Positions 43,001 to 53,017 of a stretch of 64,000 nucleotides of DNA are shown in pieces. The stretch covers positions 1-64,000 of the forward strand of contig JAPTJF010000103.1 of NCBI GenBank assembly GCA_029339195.1, in the 5' to 3' direction. Numbering within the stretch: the stretch's first letter is position 1; each line of letters starts with the position of its first letter. The stretch is from Micractinium sp. NFX-FRZ. Lineage: Eukaryota; Chlorophyta; Trebouxiophyceae; Chlorellales; Chlorellaceae. Made by a program: the position numbers and the translations under genes. The notes under the pieces are model-generated. The model saw only the letters and a program-made list of their open reading frames with translations. It had not been told where the DNA came from and did no database searches.

Positions 43001-45634
43001 ATGCTGCACGCCTGCCTGAGGCTCCCGGCCGTGCCAGCCGCACGCCCGGTCGGGCTAGACCGGCCGGGGGGCACGCTCCTTGGGATTCGGCAGCTCAGTA
43101 AGAGAGCTGTAACCCAGCGGCGCGCACCCGCACCCGTGCTGTCCGCTGCTGACGGCGCACCCAGCAGCGGCAGCGCCAGTGGCGGCACCGGCTCCGGCGG
43201 TCCCGTGCGGCACGCACCTGACTTCAACTGCCGGGCAATGGAATCTTTTGCAACTGTCACAGGGCGCCTGCCTAGACGTGGCGAGGTGTGGGAGCATGAC
43301 GGCCAGGAGGTGAGTCCCTTGTGCTTCACTTCGTGGCACAAGTGGACTGTCCGTGCATGGAAACGGGGTGCTATATGGATTTCGCCATATAACAGTACTG
43401 GCCCTTCATGTCTGTCCAGTCGTCCCAGGCCCACATGCAGTCACATGTCAAGTTCGTGCATCGCTGCATCCACAGGTGGACCTGGGCACTTGGCTATATA
43501 AATGCCGTACACAGCAGAAGCGGGGCAGGCTGGCGGCCCAGCTGCAGCGGGACATGGAGGCGGCGGTGGGGCCACAGCTTGCTGCGGGGCTGTGGCAGCC
43601 TGCCAACCAGTCGTTCAGCTTCGGTTGTGCCGCCCTGGAAGCTTTTGTGGCTGCTCACGGGCGCCTGCCCAAGCAGCGCGAGGCATGGGAGCACGAGGGG
43701 AAGCAGGTGCGCTGTCACTCCTTGCTGTGCTCAGGGTAGCTCCCAACGATGTCTAGCATGCATGGGGGCGGGCGGGGGGCACCACAAACGAGACGTCTGG
43801 AAAGGCTGCAACCTGGATTATGTCAACATCGTACGTATATCGTCTTGCCGCTTGCTGGCGCACCCTGCAGGTCAACCTGGGCAACTGGCTGGCCACCCGG
43901 CGTGGCGATCGGAAGTGGCGCAAGCTGACGGCGCAGCGGCAGCGGGACATTGAGGCGGCAGTGGGGCCGGCGCTGCTGGCGGGGCTGTGGCAGCCTGCCA
44001 AGAAGCTGCACCAGCACAGCATAATGCCAGCAGCACTGTCGGGTTTCGTGGCCGCTCAGGGGCGCCTGCCCAAACAGCCAGAGAAGTGGGAGCATGAGGG
44101 GCGGCAGGTGCGGCTGCCACCCCATGCCGTGCTCGGGATAGCTCCCAGCATTGCTTGGCTTGCAAGCGTTCGGGGCGTCCCACCAACACGTCTGGCGTCA
44201 GATCATCTCAAACTCATGTGCACCTTATTTTATCACGTGGTCGCAGGTCTCACTGGGTGCTTGGCTGGCCAATTGTCGCAAGGAGCAAAAGCGGGGCCAG
44301 CTGGGGGCCCAGCTGCAGCGGGACATTGAGGCGGCGGTGGGGCCGGCGCTGGCGGCAGGCTTGTGGGAGCGAGCCAGACAGCGGCTGCCTGTCAGCTTCA
44401 TGGGTGATGCCCTAGCCGCCTTTACACGGGTTGAGGGCCGGCTGCCCATACAAACAGAGGCATGGGCGCATGGCGGCCAAGACGTGAGGGTTATTCCCTG
44501 TATGCCTGTGATGTTTGTTATCCTTGGCTTGTGGACGGTTCGAGTGTTGGGCGTAACACATTCGGCATGCCCAAACTGGGCCCCGTGAATCCCAACCCAC
44601 CAATTCCTGACACCGAGCATGGGGTGCACACCTCTCTTTACCTCATCACGCATGCACACCTCATTGCCCTAGCCCCCATGCGTGCAGGTCAGCCTGGGCA
44701 TCTGGCTGCAGAACCGCCGCATGGAGCAGAAGCGGGGGCAGCTGGATGCCCAGCAGCAGCGGGACATTGAGGCAGCGGTGGGGCCGGCGATGGCAGCAGG
44801 GCTGTGGGAGCCAGCGTCGGCATCCAGCCGCCAAGCACGGCTGGCGCGGGCGCTGCAAACGTTTGCAGCGACCCAACGGCGGCTGCCTGGGACGGAGGAG
44901 ACAAGCGAGCTCAACGGCAAGCAGGTGGGATGCTGGCAGTTGGTTTTGGCAGCGCCTCGGCCATCAAATAATGGCAGTGTGTACACCACATGGCGGCATG
45001 GTGCATGCTAATTCGGGCGTTTTGTAGGCAAATAGTGGACATGCTAGTAGATCTCCACGTGCCCCTGCCGCAGGTCCAGCTTGGTGACTGGCTGAACAGG
45101 CGCCGAAGGGCGCAGAGGAAGGGGGAGCTGGATGCGCAGCTGCAGCGGGCCATAGAGGCGGCGGTGGGGCCGGAGCTGGCGGCAGAGCTGTGGGACCCAC
45201 TGTGGTTGTTGCAGCACAGGCAGAAGCTGCAGGTGTTTGGCGCTTTCTTAGGAGCTGAGGGGCGCCTGCCCAAGGCTGGCGAGGTGTGGGAGTACCATGG
45301 GACCAAGGTGAGGATGGGGGCGGCAAGCAGAGCACAGTGTACAGGCGCCTACGAGTATGCGCTCCTCTGCGGCAGCCCCGCAATGCTTCAGGTCGTCCAC
45401 GGGCCTGCTTGGGGTTGCCCCCGCCCCCTCCCCATGATGTCGCACCTGCCACGCAAATGCGCACCTCCCTCTGCTGTGCAGTTCACGCTGGGGCACTGGA
45501 TCACAAGGCGGCGCCGAGACAAGCGAGCGGGCAAGCTAGTCCCGCAGCTGCAGCAGGCCATTGAGGCCGTGGCAGCCGCAGCGGGGCCGCAGCTTCTGGC
45601 AGGGCTGTGGGATCCAAAGCGCCTGGACCTCTGA
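43001..45634 (+). CDS. HA-repeat family copy 2
   Basis: Exons 43001-43309, 43476-43706, 43871-44107, 44247-44483, 44688-44924, 45074-45307, 45482-45634; 545 aa. The N-terminus (MLHACLRLPAVPAARPVG, then Gly/Ser-rich) ends in a half repeat RHAPDFNCRAMESFATVTGR. Six HA-like units follow, each split so that an exon holds the second half of one unit (LGTWLYKCRTQQKRG, LGNWLATRRGDRKWR, LGAWLANCRKEQKRG, LGIWLQNRRMEQKRG, LGDWLNRRRRAQRKG, LGHWITRRRRDKRAG) and the first half of the next. PF03457-type HA domains elsewhere accompany SNF2-like or DEAD helicases; no helicase is present here. Function unknown; nucleic-acid binding is inference. The last exon is shortened and shifted relative to copy 3, so it stops early; a leftover terminal exon follows at 45794. 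Confidence 0.75.
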
Positions 45635-45793
45635 CCATGAGGGCAAAGCAGGTGTGTGCGTACGGGATCACTGCCTTGGCCAAGGCAGCGCCACCAGTGG
45701 GCCCATGGGGTATTGGCAGGTCCCTTGCTTTCTGCAACGCCCTCCTACTTAGCCACCTGCTCATGTGAGCTGTCCTGCCTGATCTTGCTGCAG

Positions 45794-45997
45794 GCCAACC
45801 TGGGCATCTGGCTGCGCAGTCGCCGCATGCAGCAGAAGCGGGGGCGGCTCGGTGCGCGGCTGCAGCGGGACATCGGCAGCAGTATGCCCCATCCTCAAGG
45901 CACAGTTGTGGGGGACCGCTGTGCTGAGCATGACCTGCCGTGCGTAAGTGCGCTTGTTTCTGTCTCAGATGGGTCGCCTTCTCAATTTTTACTCTGA
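45794..45997 (+). pseudogene. Orphan terminal HA exon of copy 2
   Basis: After a CTGCAG acceptor it encodes ANLGIWLRSRRMQQKRGRL, then a tail (CAEHDLPCVS) and a stop. The tail matches the last exon of copy 3 (CFAEPDQPCSM). It cannot be reached in frame from copy 2 because exon 7 stops at 45634. Confidence 0.6.
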
Positions 45998-46700
45998 CGC
46001 ATGTGTCAACAACATACTCATTACGAGTATACTCGGTACGAAGCAAGCAAAGCGGAGAGCGCAGTGGCGAGGCAGTTTTGGGCCCAGCATTCGCAGCAGC
46101 TCTGTGAGAGCGGAGGCCCTCCATTTCTGCTTTGCACTCAGTATGACATGAAACCTTACATTTTCGCAAGAAATTACAAAAACATGAAGGGAGTGGCAGG
46201 CAGCGGCGGGCTTGAGCAAGAGCGCCGTGCGCATGCAGGCTCGTGTTATGTAGCTGCACGGCATGCCGTCATGGCATATGCCGCTGCGTCTTTGAGCTGC
46301 GCATGTGTGAGCACAGTATGGGCATGTACCCCAGGTTGTGGCGCAGCTGCGTTTGGGGATCTTGCAGTGCCTCTCCCTCGGTTGTGCCTTGTTGCAGCGC
46401 GCCCTTGCCCGGCGTGCGCCCTTGAAGCGGCACACCCTGAGCATGCTGCGCCCAGGGCTGCAAAGGGGCGTCATCTCCTACCTCGGGTCTAGCAATCAAG
46501 ATACTGCATTGACGCCGCTGGAATGTCCAGCCCGTAGCAGCCACAGAAAGGGCAGGGCTGACTTTACCTGCCGCCGGTGGCGGCAGCCGCTGGCAGCGGG
46601 CCCAGCAGGGAGGGCGGATGCTCTCCTTGAAGCCCCAAGTGTCAGGCTGCGCCGGCCGATGCGCCCCTGGGTCGCCATCGCTTGTTGTGAAACGCTGGAA
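45998..46700 (+). promoter_or_regulatory. Duplicated spacer and upstream region of HA copy 3
   Basis: No gene. Parts resemble the spacer before copy 2 (CCCCAGGTTGTG context) and, near 46570-46660, the upstream block shared by all copies. Confidence 0.5.
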
Positions 46701-48952
46701 ATGCTGCACGCCTCCCTGAGGCTCTCGGCCGTGCCAGCCGCTCGCCCAGCTGGGCACGCCCGGCCCAGCAGCACGCTCCGGGCGCCTCAGCGTCGCTGTG
46801 CGAGTGCTGCAAGCTGGCGGCGCGGCGCCAGCGCACCCCTGCTCTCCGCCGCTGGCGGTGCCCAGGGCAGCGCCAGTGGCAGTGGTGGTGCTAGCAGCGG
46901 CAGCACCCACATACGGCACGCGCCCGACTTCGTCTGCCGTGCATTGGAAGCTTTCACAACTGCCACAGGGTGTCTGCCTACATCTGTCGAGGTGTGGGAG
47001 CACGAAGGCCAGCAGGTGAGCCCGAAAGCCATGCAAAGGCAGAACTTGGTGGCAGCGTTTCCACAGTGGAGGCAGCTTGTGCCGGTTCACTGGCCCAGCC
47101 ATGCACATAGATCACATGTGGCATGCACGCATTTCTGTACCCACAGGTCGACCTAGGCACCTGGCTGGCCAGCCGGCGTGCACAGCAGAGGAAGGGGGAG
47201 CTAACTGCGCAGCTGCAGCGGGACATTGAGGCGGCGGTGGGGCCACAGCTGGCTGCGAGGCTGTGGCAGCCTGCCACTCGACCTCGCAGCAACATGCCTG
47301 CAGCACTGTCGGCTTTTGTGGCTGCTCATGAGCGCCTGCCCAAGGCGCTTGACAAGTTCGAGCACGATGGGAAGCAGGTGTGCTTCCACTTCCTGTTTTG
47401 CTCAAATGAGCTCCCGGCCGGATTGGCTGCATGGGAGCAAGCGGGGGGCGTTACAGCGACACGTCTGGCTGTGGGTCGGATGACCTCAACTTCATGCGCA
47501 CCTCCCGTTGTCACTCACTAACACATGCAGGTTAGGCTGGGCGCGTGGCTGGCCAACCGCCGCATGGAGCAGAAGCGGGGGCAGCTGGGTGCACAGCTGC
47601 AGCGGGACATTGAGGCGGCGGTGGGGCCGGCGCTGGCGGCGGGAGGCTTGTGGGAGCGAGCCAGGCAGCGGCTACCTTTTAGCTCCATGTGTGGCGCCCT
47701 GACGGCTTTTGTGGCTGCTCGGGGGCGCCTGCCCACGCAGTTGGAGGAGTGGCAGCTTGAGGGGCAGCAGGTGCGCTGCTGCCCCATGCTGTGATCATAA
47801 TTGCTCCTGCCTTCCTTGGCTTGTAAGGGGGGGAAAGGGTACGGTAGTTCCATACAATGTCTGACAGCGTGTTGGGCTATCTACGGTTGTAACTGACGTC
47901 TGATTGTCACTTGTTTGCCACCCATTGCAGGTCAACCTGGGCACCTGGCTATGGAGCCGGCGTATGGAGCTGAAGCGAGGCCAGCTGGATGCGCAGCGGC
48001 AGCTGGACCTAGAGGCGGCGGCGGGGCCAGAGCTGGCGGCGGGGCTGTGGGAGCAAGCCAGGCAGAACCTACCGCCCAGCTTCATGTGCGCAGCGCTGTC
48101 GGCTTTTGTGGCTGCTCATGGGCGCCTGCCCAGACAGCGCGAGACATGGGAGCACGAGGGGAAGCAGGTGCGCTGTCACTCCTTGCTGTGCTCAAGTTAG
48201 CTCCTGGGGGTGTCTGGCATGAATGGGGGCAGCTGCTGGGGGGAACAGAGCGGGACGTCTGGCTGCATCCTGGATGATCCCTACTTCATAAGTATCTTGT
48301 CTTGTCGCTCGTTGAATCCCTGCAGATTAAGCTGGGAAGCTGGCTACTCAGCCGGCGTGAAGATCAGAAGTGGGGCAAGCTGGCTGCGCAGCTGCAGCGG
48401 GACGTTGAGGCGGCGGTGGGGCCGGATCTTGCTGCGCGGCTGTGGCTGTGGGAGCCTGCCAGGACGCCGCCCCGGCACGGCACCATGCTCGCAGCGCTGC
48501 CGGCTTTCGTGGCTGCTCAGGGGCGCCTGCCCAAGCAGCGCGAGGCATGGGAGCACGAGGGGAAGCAGGTGCGCTGTCACTCCTTGCTGTGCTCAGGTAG
48601 CTCCCAGCGGTGTCTGGCATGCATGGGGGCAGCTGGGGGGGCGCCTAACGTGACGTATGGCTGCGTGTCAGATTATCCCAACCTCAACCATGCCTCTCCT
48701 TGTCACTCGTTGGCACATGTGCAGATCTGGCTGGGCCCCTGGCTGGCCAAGCGACGTGTGGAGCAGAAGCGAGGGCAGCTGGATGCGCAGCTGCAGCGGG
48801 ACATTGAGGCGGCGGCGGCCCGGTGTTGGCGGCACAGCTGTGGGGACTGCTTTGCTGAGCCGGACCAGCCGTGCAGTATGTGTGCTCGGTTCCGTCTGAG
48901 ATGGCTTGCCTCACCATTCTCGCCTCGAATGCATGTGGCATCATTGCGTTAG
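46701..48952 (+). CDS. HA-repeat family copy 3
   Basis: Best-preserved member. Exons 46701-47015, 47147-47377, 47531-47770, 47931-48167, 48326-48568, 48725-48952; 497 aa, every internal exon a multiple of three. The N-terminus MLHASLRLSAVPAARPAG with a Gly/Ser linker ends in HAPDFVCRALEAFTTATG. The units start LGTWLASRRAQQRKG, LGAWLANRRMEQKRG, LGTWLWSRRMELKRG, LGSWLLSRREDQKWG and LGPWLAKRRVEQKRG, each followed by QRDIEAA and AF(V)AA.GRLP. The terminal exon has a degenerate second half rich in Cys (CGDCFAEPDQPCSMCARF). No signal peptide, membrane span or catalytic motif. A role in nucleic-acid binding is only inferred from the HA-like fold signature. Confidence 0.8.
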
Positions 48953-49059
48953 TTCTTGGCAAAAGCAAAGCAGAGAGCAGAATGGCAAGGCAGCGGTGGG
49001 TCCGGCAGTTGCAGCGCATCCAGGGCGCTCAATCTTCGCCATGCAATCAGCATTACATG

Positions 49060-49265
49060 TCAAGGACGGTCACCTGCCGCCGGTAGCGGCAGACGCTTGC
49101 AGCGGGCCCAGCAGCACAAGGCTGGATGCATCCATAGATACGCATGTGCTCTCGTTGAGCTCCTTCGACATGGCAAGCCTGCTCCCGCCGATGTGCCCTT
49201 CGGTATCCCTTCCTTGTTGTGCAGCGCTGGCATAAACTGCACGCCTGCCTGAGCCTCATCCCGCC
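49060..49265 (+). pseudogene. Relic of a fourth HA-gene promoter/5' end
   Basis: The sequence CCTGCCGCCGGTAGCGGCAG...CAGCGGGCCCAGCAG and, further on, CAGCGCTGGCATAAACTGCA matches the upstream regions of copies 2 and 3 right through the start codon, where ATGCTGCACGC is mutated to AAACTGCACGC. No HA exon follows, so the copy is truncated at its start. Confidence 0.65.
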
Positions 49266-49793
49266 GAGTTCAACCAATTGCTCAGTGAAGTGGAGTATGA
49301 TGCAGCGGTGGCGGCAGGGTGGCGGGCAGTGGAGTGCTGGGGCAAGGCTTGGTCTCCGTTGCATCCGCCAGCTGCTCATCTACATGCGCCCGTCTCTGCA
49401 TTTCCGATTGCATCACACGCCACGGGCCAGCAAACTGTTTGCCAAACACAAGGTCAGCTGCACAGCACATGCTACGCGCCACCTGGCCGCCAATGGCCGG
49501 GCGAGGCCAAACGTCCTGCCCCTAAACAGGGACCTTTGCAACAGGCACATCAGGCCCGAGCTCTACAACGCACCCGCACGAGGCCAGGGCCTGCCCTTCC
49601 CCTGACCTCGTGTTCTTTGTCGAAAGCGCGGCCCACCGGCGCAGCAGAGGCTGGTCAGGTGGGTGGAGAAGCATCCACGATCCTTGCGGCCGGCTTGCCT
49701 CGGGGTACTCGCGCTCGCAGCCACTCAGCAGCAGCGGCGGCGGCACGGAGGTGCGCCCCGCCTTCACGCGTGCTTCCCCCCTGCTGCAGAGCC

Positions 49794-52058
49794 ATGGCTT
49801 CAAAAGCGTGCGTCACCCGGCTCCAAAAGGAATACCGTGCCCTCCTCAAGGTACTTTCCCGCCCGCTCAACTGTCTGCCCGCCGTTTGAGAACTGCTGGC
49901 AGCGCTGCGCCGCGCCCCACACGCTTCCCGCTGCCGCTGGCACCCAGCTTCTCAGCCCCGCCCTGCACCGCTCCCTTTCTTTCAAATCAATCAGCTTGCA
50001 ATCACCTCCAATGTGCGTCCGCGACGCTCATGCTGCTGGCCCCGTGTGTGCAGGAGCCCGCGCCCCAGATCACGGCGCACCCAGCACCCAACAATTTGCT
50101 GGAGTGGCACTATGTGCTGGAAGGGTCGAGTGCCACCGACTTTGAGGGGGGCTGCTACCACGGTGGGTGGGTGGCCGAGGCTGGGGGGATGTGGTGCAGG
50201 GTGCGCCAGTGGTCAGGACAGGTGGGAGGAAGTGGTGTGAGCCGCTGTGCTGCAGCAGTGTGCGCAGCAAGCGGCCGCCTCGGCTGCTGCATGCCCCTGC
50301 GCTCCTCAGGCACACGCGCAACCTCACGCTGCTTCGCTGCCCGCAACCTGCCTGTCCCACACGCCAACCGGACTTGATGTCCCATCCTGCTCCGCCCCTC
50401 CCCTGCCCGCCCCCCGGCAGGCAAGGTCACCTTCCCGCCCCAGTACCCCTTCAAGCCCCCCTCCATCGTCATGCTCACACCCAACGGCCGCTTTGCAACC
50501 AACACCAAGCTGTGCCTGAGGTGTGCAGGCGGGTGGGGGCAGGGGCGGATGCGGTTGGCGGGCAATCACGCTGCCGTTTGCGTATCAGCTAGGCTACGCG
50601 GCCGCGGCCCCTTCCTCCCGGTTTGCCACCCGCCTGTCCTGCTCACCGTACCCGCACACCCTGCCCCTGCAGCATGTCTGACTTCCACCCCGACTCTTGG
50701 AAGCCCTCACCTGCCCCACCGCCTGCACACGTCGCACCACCCCCCACCACTTGCACACACACTTGCGCACACACTTCCACCGCGAGTTCGTAAAACCCCA
50801 CCCCCTCACCTGCCCCACCGCCTGCACCCTTCTCACCACCCCTCGCCACTCATACACACCTCTTCCACGCACACGCACCCTGCCGCTGCAGCATGTCTGA
50901 CTTTCACCCCGAGTCGTGGAACCCTCTGTGGAGTGTGGCCACCATACTGACTGGGCTCCTCTCTTTCATGGTGGAAACCCAGCACACCACGGGTGGGCGG
51001 GGCGGGGCGCGGGTGGGGCGGGGCGGGCCGGGCAGGGGAGACACAATGCATGGTCAGCACACCGTGGGTGGATGTCGGGGTTGTTGCGATGGATGTTGAA
51101 GCGTTGGCGCACCACGAGTGGGTGCAGGGGCGGGCTGGCAAGGGAGGTGGCCACCGGTGGTGAAATTTGGATAGGGATTTGCGTCCATGCAGGGCCTTGC
51201 ACCCTGACCGCTGGCCAGCTGCCCAGCAGCGGTCACCCAGGCCAGCTACGCTCCGCAAATACAATGCTAACCCTCACTCGCCCATACATGTTCACCCGCA
51301 CTGCGCGTACGCCTGTGCAGGCGCGATCAGCAGCACCCAAGCGGAGAAGCGGCGGTTTGCCCGGGAGTCACTGGCCTACAACGTGCGCAACCCCACCTTC
51401 AGGCAAGCACTGGCAGGCGCTGCTGGGCGGGCAGCGGCAGTAGGGGTGATCGTGGGTGCGCTTGTGGCAGCCCCCGTTCGGGTGCAGTCATGGGCAGCGG
51501 GTGGTGAGGTTGGGCTGCAGTCTAGCAACTTTAGTAGGTGGTCTGTGTGCCTGCGAGGCGGCCTGCAGATGCACCCCTCCTAGCAGCAGCACAGGGCTTT
51601 GCTAAGCCAACTCCTCAGTTGCCTATCAACATGGCAGCCGACTTGGCTTGATTGTAGGATTGTGGACTGCTCATCAGCAGCAGCGGTCTCCCTTCTCCTG
51701 CCCAGCTTTGCTTTGCCTGCTGCCCTGCTGCTGTGTCCGCAGGAAGCTGTTCCCTGAGTGGGTGAAGAAGTTTGAGGAGCAGCAAGCAGCAGCAGCCACA
51801 GCGGCAGCCCAGCAGCAGCAACAGCAGCCCGCGGCTGCGGCTGCGCCGCCGGGTGCGGCAGCGGCGGCCCAAGGGCAGCAACCGGCGGCAGCGGATGGAG
51901 CGGCAGCAGCTGCTGCTGCTGCAGGTGGCGGCGCTGGCGCGCTGGCACAGGCAGATGGGCAGCAGCCGCGGGAGTGGAGCGGGTACCTGGTGGGTGCAGC
52001 GGCAGTGGCGGCGGCGGGTGTGGCAGCTACTCTCCTCATGAAGCCTCCTGATGCATGA
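49794..52058 (+). CDS. Tail-anchored ubiquitin-conjugating enzyme E2, UBE2J/UBC32 type
   Basis: E2 enzyme of the ER membrane that passes ubiquitin to ERAD ligases (family knowledge). Exons 49794-49850, 50054-50162, 50421-50520, 50892-50992, 51321-51402, 51743-52058; 765 nt, 254 aa. The start lies in GCCATGG context. UBC fold: TRLQKEYRALLK, LLEWHYVLEG, GGCYHGKVTFPPQYPFKPP, MLTPNGRFATNTKLCLS with the catalytic Cys (~residue 86), then MSDFHPESWNPLWSVATILTG, the non-canonical UBE2J active-site surroundings. Residues ~145-235 are Gln/Ala-rich. A C-terminal membrane span (YLVGAAAVAAAGVAATLL) followed by MKPPDA is the tail anchor. The intron after 51402 has a GC donor (TTCAG/GCAAGC). Exon 4 has an upstream decoy copy at ~50672, and the exon 4 end is repeated twice in the next intron. 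Confidence 0.94.
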
Positions 52059-53017
52059 GCACGGGGGCTGCCCTTCTAACTTTCCCAACAGGCAGGCCTC
52101 GGGTTGCCCCGGGGCAAGGGCTAGCGCTGCTACCGCTCTGCTGCCGGCCACATGACCACACAGACCCTCGCTCCCTTGCTGCTCTGTCCAGCCAATCCCC
52201 TGTCTTCCTCCTTTGGCCCTGGGCTGGCCCCTCGAGCCTGGACCTGCCTGTACGTACCGCTGCGGTGGGCCTACTTTCATTGACACAGTGCTGTCTGCAC
52301 AATCCATCACGCAGCCCCATTGTAAACTTATATTTCCCTACTGCTGGCGGTGTACTGGCGTGGAGGCTGCCTTTCACAGAACCTAGAGCCAGCCGCGCTC
52401 TCACAGCTACCGCATGCACGCTCGTGTAAAAGCGTGCGTTTGACATACGCTGCTGTGGCAAGGCAGGCGGCACCGTCACCTGGCACCGTCCATTCAACAA
52501 ACCCCCCACTGTTCAACTGAGCTTCCACCAGAACGTTCTCTTGAAAGCCCTGTCGTTTTGTTGGTCTCGAGCGTGGGTTGCACCGTCGGCAGCGAAAAAT
52601 CATCAGAGATCGAGCATGCAGGCACATGCGCTTGGCCCTGCAAGAGGCAGGGGCAGGGCAGGGCGGGGCCGCCAGAGCAAACGTACCAGCAGGGGGAGTG
52701 GGGGCGCACAAATGGGCGAATGAAATGTAGACGCAGAGACGCCACCCAAAAATGCGGGCACAGGTCAAAAATTAGCAGAGCTAGCGCAGGGTGGGTACGG
52801 CAGAGCAGTGTGCGCGTTGAGGGAAGGGGGGAGACACACATTCGTAACAGGTGGACAAGGACGGGAGGGGTTGTGATTAAGAGGGGGGTGCCACAGCTGT
52901 GCCTGGGTTTTCTTTAGTAGTCGAAGCAGAAGAGTTGCTCGCAGGGCTGGGCATGCATCGCTGCATCGTCTTCTTCTTTCGGCTGGGGGAGGGCCGTGCA
53001 AGGCTCTGCAGGGCCAC
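52059..53017. other. Convergent spacer, E2 gene (+) and PETs gene (-)
   Basis: About 0.96 kb of 3' UTR from both sides with two plus-strand TGTAA sites (52321, 52425). No gene and no clear minus-strand TGTAA. Confidence 0.45.
52321..52325 (+). terminator. TGTAA poly(A) signal, E2 gene
   Basis: TGTAA 263 nt after the stop; a second one lies at 52425-52429. Confidence 0.5.

Larger units (their letters stand above)
41337..48860 (+). repeat. Tandem array of ~0.4-kb HA exon+intron cassettes
   Basis: Exon starts 41337, 41696, 42084 / 43476, 43871, 44247, 44688, 45074, 45482, 45794 / 47147, 47531, 47931, 48326, 48725 are spaced ~310-440 nt. Each intact exon is 231-243 nt, phase 0 at both ends, and encodes LG.WL..RR..QKRG.L.AQ followed by QRDIEAAVGP.L..GLW and AF.AA.GRLP.Q.E.WE..G.Q. 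Introns are also similar to one another, so the unit of amplification included intron sequence. Confidence 0.9.

Noticed and set aside
49219..49605. 128-aa plus-strand frame before the E2 gene
   Set aside because: Begins inside the relic HA 5' unit and resembles no protein.
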